Source of the DNA: Gilichinskyi gelida
GTDB taxonomy: Bacteria; Acidobacteriota; Thermoanaerobaculia; Gp7-AA8
Direction of reading: 5' to 3'
DNA length: 64,000 bases
Assembly: GCA_038040385.1 (NCBI GenBank)
Contig: JBBPII010000004.1
Coordinates: 310,001-374,000 of the forward strand
Part shown: one piece after another, positions 7,593 through 16,057 of the stretch
Layout of the letters: every line of letters begins with the position of its first letter
How positions within the stretch are numbered: position 1 is the stretch's first letter
The notes under the pieces: model-generated
Told to the model about the DNA's origin: nothing
Database searches by the model: none
Seen by the model: the letters and a program-made list of their open reading frames with translations, nothing else
Made by a program: the position numbers and the translations under genes

Positions 7593-9584
7593 CTACCGCA
7601 TCACCTTCATCATCACCGTCGCGTTCCGCGTCGCCTGCGGGTAGTAGTACGAAATCCCGTCGACGCTTTTCTGCGGGGTGATGAAGAGATAGCTGTAGCC
7701 GCTCGGCCAGACGCGCTTGTTGTTCAGGACGTTGTTTACCTGCACGCGCAGGCGCGCGTGGCGGTTGACGTCGAACGCGGCGTTCGCGTCGAGCGTGAAG
7801 AACGACGGCGTGGTGAAGCGCTCGTCGTTCGTGTTGTTGAGGTAGGACTTCCCGGCATAGCGCCCCGTCGCGCCGAGGGTGAGTGCGCGCTGCGGCGTCC
7901 ACTCCACGGTTTGATTGAGGAGGACCGTGGGCGTGAGCAGCGGATTGACGTCGCGATGAGTGATCGGCTCGCTGCAGGTGACGTTTCCCGCGGCGGCGTA
8001 GACGTCGTAGAACTGCATCCATTTGCTGATGCGATTGCGGCTCAGGTTCGCGTTGCCGCGCAGGCGCAGCGACGGCGTCGCCTGCCACGCCGCCTCCAGC
8101 TCGATGCCGCGGCGGGTGCTGCGGTCGACGTTGCGGCGCAGCGCGAGGCCGATATCGGACAGCTCGCCGGTGGCCGCGATCTCGTTGCGGAAGTGCATGG
8201 CGTAGACGTTCGCCTTGAGGACGCCCGCGCGGGTGCGGTAGTCCCATCCGGCCTCGACGTCGATGAGGCGCTCGGGCTTGACGGCGCGGAGGTCGTGGGC
8301 GAACGAGGCGTTGTCCTCGCCCTGGAAGAGATCGTTGCGGGCCGGCTCGCGCGTCGACATGCCGGCCGAGGCGTAGACGCCGCTGGAGGGGGAGAGGTTG
8401 TAGCGCGCGCCGATCTTTGGATTGAAGAACGTCCAGCGGATGGAGCCGACCGGCACGTCGCCGTGGTAGTGGAAATCGGTGGTGCGTACCTGCGCGTCGG
8501 CGTAGAGGTGCCAGCGCGCGGGGTCATAACGGAATTTGGCAAAGGCGTTGGCTTCACCCTTCGTGCCGTAGTTGCGGTAGTCATTGCGGGTGTGCTCGCG
8601 GCGGAAGTGATTGACGTGCACGCCGTAGTTCGCCGCGACAGGTCCATAAGAAGCCGACGACGTCAGCATCCCGCCGAGGAGGAGGCCGTCGAGGCCGTAG
8701 CGATAGGTGTCGAGGTCGTACCAGCCGTAGCCGCGCTGGTAGTACGCCGATGCGGTCATGTTGGCGCGGATGTACTGCAGTTGCACCAGGTCGTAGCCGA
8801 AGCTGTCCCTGTCGTTTGGCGTCAGCGGATTGGCGCGGAGGTTCTGATTCAAGGTGTCGACGTCGGTGGCGAAGAACGCGAGTTGCGAGCGCTCGTGGCC
8901 GCTGAAGCCCGTCAGCTTGAGCTGCGAATCGGCGAAGGTCTTCGCCGCGCTGACGAACACGTTGCGCTGCCGCACGCCGGACGACTCGCGGAATCCGTCC
9001 GACTGCTGCGCGGAGACGCGCGTGTAGAGCGCGAGTCCCGACGGCAGAAACCCGCTCTGGTACGCGGCCGTGGCGAACTTCATCCCGTACGAGCCCGCGC
9101 CGATCTCAGCGCTGGTCTCCGGCGACTGCGCCAGGGCGATCGACTCGAAGTTGATCGATCCGCCGAACGACGGCGACCCGACCGTCGAGGTCCCCACGCC
9201 GCGCTGCACCTGGATGCTCTCCAGCGAATGGGCGAGGTCCGGGAAGTCGGCAAAGTACGTCCCCATGTCCTCGGAATCCGCCAGCGGCACGCCGTCGAGG
9301 GTGAAGTTGATGCGCGTGGGACTGATCCCTCGCAGGGTGATGTACGAATACCCCGACCCGCCCACCCCCGCCTCGGCGTACGCGTTGATCGACGGCGTGT
9401 CGCGCAGCAGGAGCGGGATGTCCTGCCCGTAGTAGTCCTTCTCGATGGTTTCCTTGTCGACGTCGGACTTGGTGACCGGCGTCGTCTCCTCGGCGCGGAT
9501 CCCGGAGACGATGATGGCCTCACGCAGGACGGGCTTCGCGTCGTCCTCAACGAGGAGCGCGAAGAGAAGCAGCAATGCGGTCAT
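7593..9584 (-). CDS. TonB-dependent outer-membrane receptor, TPP-riboswitch controlled
   Basis: The 663-aa protein begins with a hydrophobic signal segment (TALLLLFALL), followed by a plug domain (QDIPLLLRDTPSINAYAEAG, TLRGISPTRINFTLDGVPL) and a beta-barrel ending in an aromatic-rich C-terminus. The family takes up large or scarce nutrients across the outer membrane with TonB energy. A TPP riboswitch fills the leader, so thiamine or a thiamine phosphate or precursor is the likely substrate. The ribosome binding site (AAGGA) lies between the riboswitch and the ATG, which would allow control of translation. Confidence 0.92.
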   Translation of the reverse strand: MTALLLLFALLVEDDAKPVLREAIIVSGIRAEETTPVTKSDVDKETIEKDYYGQDIPLLLRDTPSINAYAEAGVGGSGYSYITLRGISPTRINFTLDGVPLADSEDMGTYFADFPDLAHSLESIQVQRGVGTSTVGSPSFGGSINFESIALAQSPETSAEIGAGSYGMKFATAAYQSGFLPSGLALYTRVSAQQSDGFRESSGVRQRNVFVSAAKTFADSQLKLTGFSGHERSQLAFFATDVDTLNQNLRANPLTPNDRDSFGYDLVQLQYIRANMTASAYYQRGYGWYDLDTYRYGLDGLLLGGMLTSSASYGPVAANYGVHVNHFRREHTRNDYRNYGTKGEANAFAKFRYDPARWHLYADAQVRTTDFHYHGDVPVGSIRWTFFNPKIGARYNLSPSSGVYASAGMSTREPARNDLFQGEDNASFAHDLRAVKPERLIDVEAGWDYRTRAGVLKANVYAMHFRNEIAATGELSDIGLALRRNVDRSTRRGIELEAAWQATPSLRLRGNANLSRNRISKWMQFYDVYAAAGNVTCSEPITHRDVNPLLTPTVLLNQTVEWTPQRALTLGATGRYAGKSYLNNTNDERFTTPSFFTLDANAAFDVNRHARLRVQVNNVLNNKRVWPSGYSYLFITPQKSVDGISYYYPQATRNATVMMKVMR

Positions 9585-9595
9585 GAAGTTCCTTC

Positions 9596-9676
9596 TGCCT
9601 TTCCCTACGCCGGTCTCAACCGGATCAGGTTCAAGGGTGTGATCTCAGGCCGTAAAACGGCCACCCCTAGGCTTCC
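9596..9676 (-). promoter_or_regulatory. TPP riboswitch (THI element)
   Basis: On the minus strand the conserved core is complete: CTGAGA (9644-9649), ACCCTTGAACCTGATC (9623-9638), then GGTTGAGACCGGCGTAGGGAA (from about 9621 to 9601), preceded by AGGGGTGG. This order is the known thiamine pyrophosphate aptamer. It sits about 15 nt before the ATG of the TonB receptor and next to its ribosome binding site. No poly-U terminator is obvious, so translational control is more likely. Confidence 0.93.
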
Positions 9677-9692
9677 TACAACGGGCGGGAGT

Positions 9693-11216
9693 CTAACGCA
9701 CTTTCGACACGTGGATCGTCTTCCCCTCGATCTTGTAGGTGAAACCGTTGTCCTTCAGCATCGAATCGAAGGCCTGATCCCACGGGACGTTGTGCCAGTT
9801 CACCGATACCTTCCCCTGCACGGCCGCATCCATCCGCATCTCCATTCCGGTAATCTTTCCGAACGTGCCGATGACGTCGCGCAGGTCGGCATCCTCGAGG
9901 GTGAGGCTGATTGGGTCGCCGGTGTATTTCGAGTCGGCATCGGCCGTCGTGTGATCGCGCGGCGTGACGAACAGCGTGCTTCTCTGGACGACCTCCCCTT
10001 CCCGCTGGATGGTGACGTCGACGGCGACGCGATCGCCCTGGTCGGGTCGAACCTCGAAAGCGACGTCGAGGCCCGGGCCGGTGATGCTCGCTCTTTGCCA
10101 CGGCTTGACGGTCACCGTGCCGTCGGCGACGACCTGCTGCGTCTTGTTCTCGCTGACCGTCCCCTGCAGCACGATCGATTCTCCGGCTCGCGTCGCGATG
10201 ATCTTGATGGCGTAGGGCCCGCGGTTCTTCTTCGTCCCGGCGAATGCGCGATCGCTCCCGACGATGCCCGCGGCAACGGTGAAGAGAACGAGCGCCGCGG
10301 CGGCCATGACGGTGACGCGCCGAGGCGAGAGTGCGTGAGCCTTGAGAGTGGGGTAGTTCATGACGTGATCCATCCTTTCTTTCAGTTTGGCGGTGGCCAT
10401 GCAGGAGACTCCCGGCAGCCGCGGGACGATCGCCGCATGGCAGAACTTTGCGAGGGCGGCGAGGTAGGTCTCGCGCTCGTCGGCGGAGGCCGCAACCACC
10501 TCGTCGCAGGCCCGCTCCCGTTCGATCACGGTGACCCGTTGCGCAATCCAGATCAGCGGATGGAACCAGAAGAGGGCGCAGATGACCGATTCGATGCGCG
10601 CGATGAGGTTGTCGTGCCTGGCCACGTGCGCGCACTCGTGGCAGAGCAGCGATTCCAGCTCATCGTCCGACAGATCGTCGCAGCCCGCCGCGGGGAGAAC
10701 GAGAAGCGGCCGGAAGGTGCGCAGGACCGCCGGCGCCTCCGGCAGCGCGGAGCGGGCGATGTCGATGCTCCGGCGGACTCCGACCCGCCGCCGCGCGCGA
10801 GCGAGCGCCTCGACTTCGCGCGGGCGGGGCGGGAGGGCGGTACGGACCGACAGCGAGATCAGCCGATGGCGCGTCAGCGCGAAGCGGAGGATGAGCGCGA
10901 GCGCGACCAAGAGCCAGATCGCGACGGCGACGCGCGGCCAGACCGAGGCCCGGGCCATCGCCGCCGGCGTGACTCGAAACGCGCCGCCGAGGGCCTGCAG
11001 CGAGATGGGGAGCGCGACGGGTGAAGGCAGCAACGAGCTCAACAATGAAGTCAGCAGGGAGCCGGGAATGGCGAACTTCACGATCCCGATGAGCGCCAGC
11101 GAGAAGCGCGCGCCGGCGGTGAGACGGTTCCGCATCAGGAAGATGACGGCGAGGACGAGAACGAGGAACGCCGTCGAGCTCCAGAGATGCGAGAGGAGCG
11201 CGGGAAGGACCCTCAT
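9693..11216 (-). CDS. BlaR1/MecR1-like M56 metallopeptidase with C-terminal STN domain
   Basis: The 507-aa protein has N-terminal membrane helices (about residues 10-65 and 95-115), the M56 zinc site HECAH at 193-197 and a further helix near 305-320. In place of the beta-lactam sensor of BlaR1, the last 90 residues look like a secretin/TonB short N-terminal domain (ISLTLEDADLRDVIGTFGKI... KVSVNWHNVPWDQAFDSML). BlaR1 proteins sense a ligand and trigger cleavage of the BlaI repressor encoded just upstream, with a 4-nt overlap. The sensed signal is unknown. Confidence 0.88.
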   Translation of the reverse strand: MRVLPALLSHLWSSTAFLVLVLAVIFLMRNRLTAGARFSLALIGIVKFAIPGSLLTSLLSSLLPSPVALPISLQALGGAFRVTPAAMARASVWPRVAVAIWLLVALALILRFALTRHRLISLSVRTALPPRPREVEALARARRRVGVRRSIDIARSALPEAPAVLRTFRPLLVLPAAGCDDLSDDELESLLCHECAHVARHDNLIARIESVICALFWFHPLIWIAQRVTVIERERACDEVVAASADERETYLAALAKFCHAAIVPRLPGVSCMATAKLKERMDHVMNYPTLKAHALSPRRVTVMAAAALVLFTVAAGIVGSDRAFAGTKKNRGPYAIKIIATRAGESIVLQGTVSENKTQQVVADGTVTVKPWQRASITGPGLDVAFEVRPDQGDRVAVDVTIQREGEVVQRSTLFVTPRDHTTADADSKYTGDPISLTLEDADLRDVIGTFGKITGMEMRMDAAVQGKVSVNWHNVPWDQAFDSMLKDNGFTYKIEGKTIHVSKVR

Positions 11217-11572
11217 TTGCGGCTCCGCTCTTCCAATGCCTTGAGGTCCTCGAGGGTCAGCTTGCCCGTCTCCAGCAGCCGGGCCACCACCGGCTCGGCC
11301 GAGCCGCCGAAGAGATCGAGGAACTCGTCGATGAGGCGCCGGTAGACCGACTTGCGCGTGATCAGCGGCTCGAAGAGAAACGCGTTGCCGATCTTGCGCG
11401 TGCGGCGGACGGCCTTCTTTTCCTCCAGGCGGGCGAAGATGGTCTGCACCGTGGTGTACGCCGGCCGCTTCCGCTCCTGAATGGCGTCCTGGACCTCGCG
11501 CACCGACGCTTCGCGGAGCTTCCAGAGGATCTCCATGATCTCCAGCTCGAACTTGCTGAGGTTGATGGGCAT
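11213..11572 (-). CDS. BlaI/MecI/CopY family transcriptional repressor
   Basis: The 119-aa protein has a winged helix-turn-helix (LSKFELEIMEILWKLREASV, YTTVQTIFARLEEKKAV) and a dimerising C-terminus. These repressors bind TACA...TGTA palindromes and are inactivated by cleavage. The gene is followed by the BlaR1-like peptidase with a 4-nt overlap. A palindromic operator lies 29 nt upstream, which implies control of its own operon. Confidence 0.93.
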   Translation of the reverse strand: MPINLSKFELEIMEILWKLREASVREVQDAIQERKRPAYTTVQTIFARLEEKKAVRRTRKIGNAFLFEPLITRKSVYRRLIDEFLDLFGGSAEPVVARLLETGKLTLEDLKALEERSRK

Positions 11573-11600
11573 CGCTTCCTCCTAACCGTGTCGGCGTAAA

Positions 11601-11616
11601 TACTACATATGTAGTA
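11601..11616. promoter_or_regulatory. BlaI-type palindromic operator
   Basis: A perfect 16-bp palindrome, TACTACATATGTAGTA, is embedded in a GC-rich context and fits the TACA-n-TGTA consensus recognised by BlaI/MecI proteins. It lies just upstream of the blaI-like gene. Its A+T richness also suggests overlap with the -10 region. Confidence 0.85.
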
Positions 11617-11628
11617 GGAAAGAGTCAA

Positions 11629-11742
11629 GGAGTGCGGGCGTCCTCGCCCGCACCGACCGGGCGTCCCGCCCGGGCGCGTGCCATGGCTCGGAACGTCGCC
11701 GGGCGGGACGCCCGGCGAGTGCGGCCGGGACGGCCGCACTCC
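11629..11742. repeat. Palindromic repeat, family C/D mosaic
   Basis: Outer arms GGAGTGCGGGCG and CGGCCGCACTCC enclose nested inverted words (GCGTCCTCGCCCGC, GGGCGTCCCGCCCGG, GGGCGGGACGCCC). It ends 3 nt from the stop codon of the ccmI-like gene, on its downstream side. Confidence 0.88.
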
Positions 11743-11745
11743 ACG

Positions 11746-12951
11746 CTAGTGAAACGTGAGCGTGGCGCTGCTCCCCACCGTCACGTTGTCCGCCACGGCG
11801 ACGGGGTCCTTCGGATCCTTGGTCATCGCGTTGCCGTCGGAGTCGATGCGCGCTTCGAGGCGGACTTTCGACGGCAGCGGCTGGCCCATCATCGAGTCGG
11901 CGGACGACAGTTCGACGGTCAGGGGGAACGCCGACAGCGGCAGTCGCTTGACGGCGGCGGGGGGGCCGGCGGTGACGCCGGCGGCGCGGGCGATGACGAA
12001 GATGACGCCCTGCGGGGGCGGGGTGACGCCCGGGGCGATCTGCAAGGTGACGTGGAGGGCTGCGTCCGCGCCTTCAATGGGCGGGTGGTCGGGGGGGAGG
12101 GCGGCGGGCTGCGCCTTCGCCTGCTCGCGCATCTTTGCCAGGACGTCGGCGAGGCGGGCCTCCTGCTCCGGATTCTCTTTCTGCGCGGCCTTGATGGTCG
12201 CTGCGGCGTCGTCGCTCTTGCCGGCCGAGGTCTGCGACCAGGCGAGGGCGACGTAGGCGTCGAGGAACTTCGGGTCGCTCTTGATGGCCTGCTTCAGCAT
12301 CGACGTCGCGCTGTCGGTCTGCCCCATGGCCATGCGCACCAGCGACTGGTACGTCAGCGCCTGCGCGTCGTTCGGCGCGCGCTGCAGGACGTACTGCGTC
12401 TGCTCGAAGACGCCCATCAGGTTCTCGCGGTCGAGGTAGGCGCGCGCGAGCTGATTGCGCAGGACGAGATCATCAGGCCGCTGCGCCACCGCAGCCTCGA
12501 TGCCCTTCACCTCGGCGTCGGCCTGCGGCTGCGCCGCCTGCATCGGCGCCGCCTGCTGCGGGCCGGCGGCCTCGCGCGGCTGCGCCTTCTGAGTCACGAA
12601 CCAACCGATGCCCACCAGCACCAGCACCGATCCGACGCCCCAGGCGAAGCCCTTCATCGCGGCCTGCTTGTCGCCGGATGCCGATGTAGGACGGGCTTCA
12701 GCGCGTCTTGCCGCCGGCGCGCGCCGATCGATCTGCCGCAGGACGTTCGCCGCATCGGCCTCGAGGCGCTCTTTCTCGTCGCCTTCGAGGTCGACCTCGC
12801 GGAGCCGCTGCACGAGGGCGTCGCGCTTGGCCTCGAGATCGCGAAGGTCGGCGTCGCCGCTTTCCTTGCGGCGGCGCATGAAGCCGAGGAAAAGCGCGCC
12901 GATGATGATTCCCGCGACGAGCATCGCGCCCGCACTGGCCCAATCGGTCAT
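11746..12951 (-). CDS. ccmI: CcmI/CycH-like cytochrome c biogenesis protein with TPR repeats
   Basis: The 401-aa protein has an N-terminal helix (AGAMLVAGIIIGALFLGF), a charged coiled region (DLRDLEAKRDALVQRLREVD), a second helix near residue 105 and TPR repeats from about residue 150 (LARAYLDRENLMGVF, DPKFLDAYVALAWSQ). The C-terminal beta domain (VIFVIARAAG... LPLTVELSSADSMMG) is typical of CycH. CcmI holds apocytochrome c for heme ligation by CcmF/CcmH. It overlaps the end of ccmH by 4 nt and closes the ccm operon. Confidence 0.9.
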   Translation of the reverse strand: MTDWASAGAMLVAGIIIGALFLGFMRRRKESGDADLRDLEAKRDALVQRLREVDLEGDEKERLEADAANVLRQIDRRAPAARRAEARPTSASGDKQAAMKGFAWGVGSVLVLVGIGWFVTQKAQPREAAGPQQAAPMQAAQPQADAEVKGIEAAVAQRPDDLVLRNQLARAYLDRENLMGVFEQTQYVLQRAPNDAQALTYQSLVRMAMGQTDSATSMLKQAIKSDPKFLDAYVALAWSQTSAGKSDDAAATIKAAQKENPEQEARLADVLAKMREQAKAQPAALPPDHPPIEGADAALHVTLQIAPGVTPPPQGVIFVIARAAGVTAGPPAAVKRLPLSAFPLTVELSSADSMMGQPLPSKVRLEARIDSDGNAMTKDPKDPVAVADNVTVGSSATLTFH

Positions 12952-13424
12952 GGTTTCTGCACCATGTCGCGCACGCGAGCGAGGTAGGGATCGTTGGCCG
13001 TTGGCTGTTGGCCGTTGGCCGTTGGCCGTTGCTCGAGTTTCTTCGCCTTGCTGACCACGATGACCACGCCGATGGCCACTGCCAGAATCGGCAGGATCCA
13101 CACCACGGCGGCGACGCCGTTGAACTTCGGCTTGAGCAGCACGAACTGGCCGTACGAGCGCTCGAAGTAGCTGAGAATCTGTTCCTGCGTGTAGCCGCGC
13201 GAGAGGAGCTCGCGCACCTGACCCCTCATGTTGACGGCCATCTCCGCGGGGGAATCGGAGACCGACAGTCCCTGGCACACCGGGCAGCGGAGCAGCGCCC
13301 CGACCTGCTGCGTCCGCAGGTGCAACTGTTCGCCGGTGAGCGGGGTCCCCTGCGGCTTGCCGACGAACTGCTCGGCGTCGGGCACTTTGAGCTGCAGCGC
13401 GAGAACGAGGAGGAACGCGATCAT
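12948..13424 (-). CDS. ccmH: CcmH thiol-disulfide oxidoreductase of cytochrome c maturation
   Basis: The 158-aa protein has an N-terminal signal or anchor, the redox motif LRCPVCQ (C47, C50) and a C-terminal membrane helix (about 106-125). CcmH keeps the heme-binding cysteines of apocytochrome c reduced. Residues 132-145 (QRPTANGQQPTAND) are encoded by a family A intergenic repeat that lies in frame near the end of the gene. Overlaps of 4 nt with both ccmG and ccmI show tight coupling. Confidence 0.92.
   Translation of the reverse strand: MIAFLLVLALQLKVPDAEQFVGKPQGTPLTGEQLHLRTQQVGALLRCPVCQGLSVSDSPAEMAVNMRGQVRELLSRGYTQEQILSYFERSYGQFVLLKPKFNGVAAVVWILPILAVAIGVVIVVSKAKKLEQRPTANGQQPTANDPYLARVRDMVQKP
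12993..13031. repeat. Family A repeat, in frame near the 3' end of ccmH
   Basis: A run of the words GTTGGCCGTTGGC and GTTGGCCGTTG matches the intergenic copies at 3229, 48460 and 48950, but without the inverted half. It is translated as QRPTANGQQPTAND on the cytoplasmic or periplasmic tail after the last CcmH helix, where insertions should be tolerated. Confidence 0.85.
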
Positions 13425-13939
13425 TGCATGGCCTTCCGGAGGTTCTTCTCGATGTCCTCGGCCGACATCGGGCCGGCGAACTTCGCCACGATGATGCCGT
13501 TCTTGTCGAGGAAGTACGTCTCGGGCACGCCGCCGACGCCGTAGGCGATGGCGGTCTTGCCCGCCTGATCGACCAGGGTCGGATAGGCCCAGCCGCGCTG
13601 CTCGAGGAAGCTGCGGATCTTGCTCTCCTCATCCTGGAAGACCACGCCGAGGTATTGGACGCGGTCGCCGGCCATCTGGGCGTTGGCGGTGAGCACGGGA
13701 TGCTCGTCCCAGCAGGGGCGGCACCAGGTGGCCCAGAAGTTCAGCACCACCGGCTTGCCGCGATAGCGCGTCAGGTCGATGGTCTCGTCCGATCCGACCG
13801 CCTTCAGCGCGAAGCCGGGAGCCGGCGAGCCGATGAGCGGCGAGTCGATATGCGCGGGGTCGTTGCCCAGTCCCATGAAGAGGATGGCCACGATGGCCGC
13901 GACGATGATCAGGCCGACGATGAGGACGGTGCGGTTCAT
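13421..13939 (-). CDS. ccmG: CcmG/DsbE thioredoxin-like protein
   Basis: The 172-aa protein has one membrane anchor (about residues 5-24) and a TlpA/DsbE thioredoxin fold with the active site WCRPC (C73-C76) and the cis-proline segment VGGVPETYF. It passes reducing power to CcmH in the periplasm. The ATG at 13939 overlaps the ccmF stop by 4 nt. Confidence 0.93.
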   Translation of the reverse strand: MNRTVLIVGLIIVAAIVAILFMGLGNDPAHIDSPLIGSPAPGFALKAVGSDETIDLTRYRGKPVVLNFWATWCRPCWDEHPVLTANAQMAGDRVQYLGVVFQDEESKIRSFLEQRGWAYPTLVDQAGKTAIAYGVGGVPETYFLDKNGIIVAKFAGPMSAEDIEKNLRKAMQ

Positions 13940-15954
13940 GAGCGTATGAGTGTAGCGGCGGGCGCTTCGCCCGCCGAGGCGGCCGGAGCGGCCGCCACCA
14001 CACTCATCACCACGGCGCGGTGTGGAATCAGCGCCACCAACCCCCCCAAGCCCATCAGCAGCACGGCGATCCAGATCCACGACACCATCGGCGTGTTGAT
14101 CACCACGAAGCCGGCGCTCTGCTGATCGGGGGCGATGTTCATGATGGAGATGTACAGATCGCTGAGGATGGTGGAGTGCACCGCGGGTGTGCCGATCGGC
14201 TCGCGCATCGCGGCGTACTGGTTCATGCGGGGATCCATGGTCGTCACCGGCTTGCCGTCCTTGGTGACGTTGAAGTGCGCGATGGTCGACTGGCGGTGCG
14301 GCTCGGCGCGCTCTTCGATGCCGGTGAAGGTGATGGAGTAGCCGGCCGCCTGCGCGGTCTGGCCGCGCTTGAGGGTCATCTCCTGGCTGGTGCGCTGCGT
14401 GGAGCTGACGGCGATGGCCACCAGCACGATCGTGGCGCCGGCGTGCACGATGTACGAGCCGAAGCGGCGCCGCCCGCGGCGGAGCTGCGCGTCGACCAGC
14501 GCCTCGCCGAACGAGCCGCCGCGTTTCATCCGCTGCACCAGCGGGAGCCACATCTGGGCGAGCGTGACGTGCACGGCGTAGCCGCCGAAGAAGAGCGTCA
14601 CCAGCGTCCACGGATTGCGGACTCCGAGCAACGCGCCGATGACGGCGACCACTACGCCCGCGCCGATCGGCGGGACGAGCGCGCGCACCATCTCGCGCTT
14701 CGTCGCCCGCCCCCACGGCAGCGCGGGGCCGACGCCGATGAGGAACAGCAGCGCGGCGCCCATCGGGACGGCCATGGCGTCGAAGTAGGGGCGCCCCACG
14801 CTCATCTGCTTGCCCTTCACCGCCTCGACGATCAGCGGGAAGCAGGTGCCGACGAGGACCGTGAACGTCAGGACGACGAAGATCAGGTTGTTCACCAGGA
14901 ACATCCCCTCGCGGCTGACGGCGCTCTCGATGTTGCCGTCGGACTCCAGGGAGTCGATGCGCAGCGCGAGCAGGACCACCGAGGCGATCAGCGTCACGGC
15001 GAGGAACACCAGGATGGTCGGGCCGATGGAGCTCTGAGTGAACGAGTGGACGGAGTTGAACACGCCGGAGCGAGTCATGAACGTGCCGAGAATGGTCAGG
15101 AGGAAGCTGGCCTGCACCAGCGTCACCGTCCATCCCTTGAGGATCCCGCGACGTTCCATGACCACGGCGCTGTGCAGCGCGGCGGTCGCCGTCAGCCAGG
15201 GCAGAAGGGACGCATTTTCAACGGGATCCCAGGCCCAGTAGCCGCCCCAGCCGAGGACTTCGTACGCCCACCAGCCGCCCAGCATGATGGCGATGGTGAG
15301 AAAGATCCACGGCAGCAGCAGCGACGCGCGCAGCGGCCGGAGGAACGAGTGGCCGAGGCGCTTCCGCAGCAGTGCGGCCATGGCGAAGCCGAACGGAATG
15401 GTCATCCCCACGTAGCCGAGGTAGAGCATCGGCGGGTGGATGATCATCAGCACGTGGTTCTGCAGCAGCGGATTCGGTCCGGGCCCGTTCAGCGGAGGAT
15501 TGGGCACCGTCAGGAACGGATTGGCCGGACCGGCGATGAGGAAGGCGAAGAACGCGCCGCATCCCAGCCAGGTGCCGATGGCGTACGGCATGTACTCCTC
15601 GTGCTTGCCGATGTTCAGCCGCGTCGCGCCGGCGATGTAGATGCCGAGGATGAAGCCCCAGAAAAGGATCGAGCCTTCCAGCGACGACCAGAGGCTGACG
15701 ATGGTCACCCACAGCGGCACGTCGCGCGATCCGACCTGCGCGACGTATTGCACGGAGAAATCGTGGGTGATCAGAGCGTACTCCATGACCACGGTGGCCA
15801 GGAGCATCAGGGCGGCGAAGGCATACGCGAAGCGCCGCGCCCACTTCAGCCCCTCGGGCGACTGTTTCTGCCCGGCGGCGAAGCCGATGAAGGCGCCGGC
15901 GGCCGAGACGAGCACCGAGGCGAGGATGAGGAAACGTCCGAGGGAGGCGGTCAT
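13936..15954 (-). CDS. ccmF: CcmF cytochrome c heme-lyase subunit
   Basis: The 672-aa polytopic protein carries the tryptophan-rich WWD heme-handling motif (WGGYWAWDPVENASLLPW) and the conserved histidine-bearing loops of CcmF/CycK. CcmF takes heme from holo-CcmE and ligates it to apocytochrome c with CcmH and CcmI. The last 23 or so residues (SVVAAAPAASAGEAPAATLIRS) are encoded by a family C repeat, so the natural C-terminus was probably replaced or extended. Confidence 0.94.
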   Translation of the reverse strand: MTASLGRFLILASVLVSAAGAFIGFAAGQKQSPEGLKWARRFAYAFAALMLLATVVMEYALITHDFSVQYVAQVGSRDVPLWVTIVSLWSSLEGSILFWGFILGIYIAGATRLNIGKHEEYMPYAIGTWLGCGAFFAFLIAGPANPFLTVPNPPLNGPGPNPLLQNHVLMIIHPPMLYLGYVGMTIPFGFAMAALLRKRLGHSFLRPLRASLLLPWIFLTIAIMLGGWWAYEVLGWGGYWAWDPVENASLLPWLTATAALHSAVVMERRGILKGWTVTLVQASFLLTILGTFMTRSGVFNSVHSFTQSSIGPTILVFLAVTLIASVVLLALRIDSLESDGNIESAVSREGMFLVNNLIFVVLTFTVLVGTCFPLIVEAVKGKQMSVGRPYFDAMAVPMGAALLFLIGVGPALPWGRATKREMVRALVPPIGAGVVVAVIGALLGVRNPWTLVTLFFGGYAVHVTLAQMWLPLVQRMKRGGSFGEALVDAQLRRGRRRFGSYIVHAGATIVLVAIAVSSTQRTSQEMTLKRGQTAQAAGYSITFTGIEERAEPHRQSTIAHFNVTKDGKPVTTMDPRMNQYAAMREPIGTPAVHSTILSDLYISIMNIAPDQQSAGFVVINTPMVSWIWIAVLLMGLGGLVALIPHRAVVMSVVAAAPAASAGEAPAATLIRS
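13946..14007. repeat. Family C repeat forming the 3' end of ccmF
   Basis: The arms ATGAGTGTAGCGGCGGGCG and its near-inverse end in CACACTCAT. The element is read in frame as the Ala-rich C-terminal tail of CcmF and ends 8 nt before the end of the ccmF stop codon. Its words match the intergenic copies at 47683, 57687 and 61957. Confidence 0.85.
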
Positions 15955-15966
15955 GTGGGGTCCTTG

Positions 15967-16045
15967 TCGTCATCCCGAGCGCAGCGAGGGATCTCCGGTT
16001 GCGCAGCTTGAGATCCTTCGCCGTCTGCGCGGCTCAGGATGACGG
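15967..16045. repeat. Palindromic repeat, family B, between ccmE and ccmF
   Basis: GTCATCCCGAGCGCAGCGAGGGATCTC and its partner GAGATCCTTCG... CTCAGGATGACG form an imperfect palindrome that begins 12 nt after the ccmE stop codon. It occupies almost the whole ccmE-ccmF spacer and should fold as a hairpin in the operon mRNA. Confidence 0.88.
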
Positions 16046-16057
16046 GCGTGTTTGCGG

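Noticed and set aside
7542..11024. A 1160-residue open frame on the plus strand
   Set aside because: It runs opposite to the TonB receptor and BlaR1-like genes, whose proteins have clear motifs. Long antisense frames are expected at this GC content.
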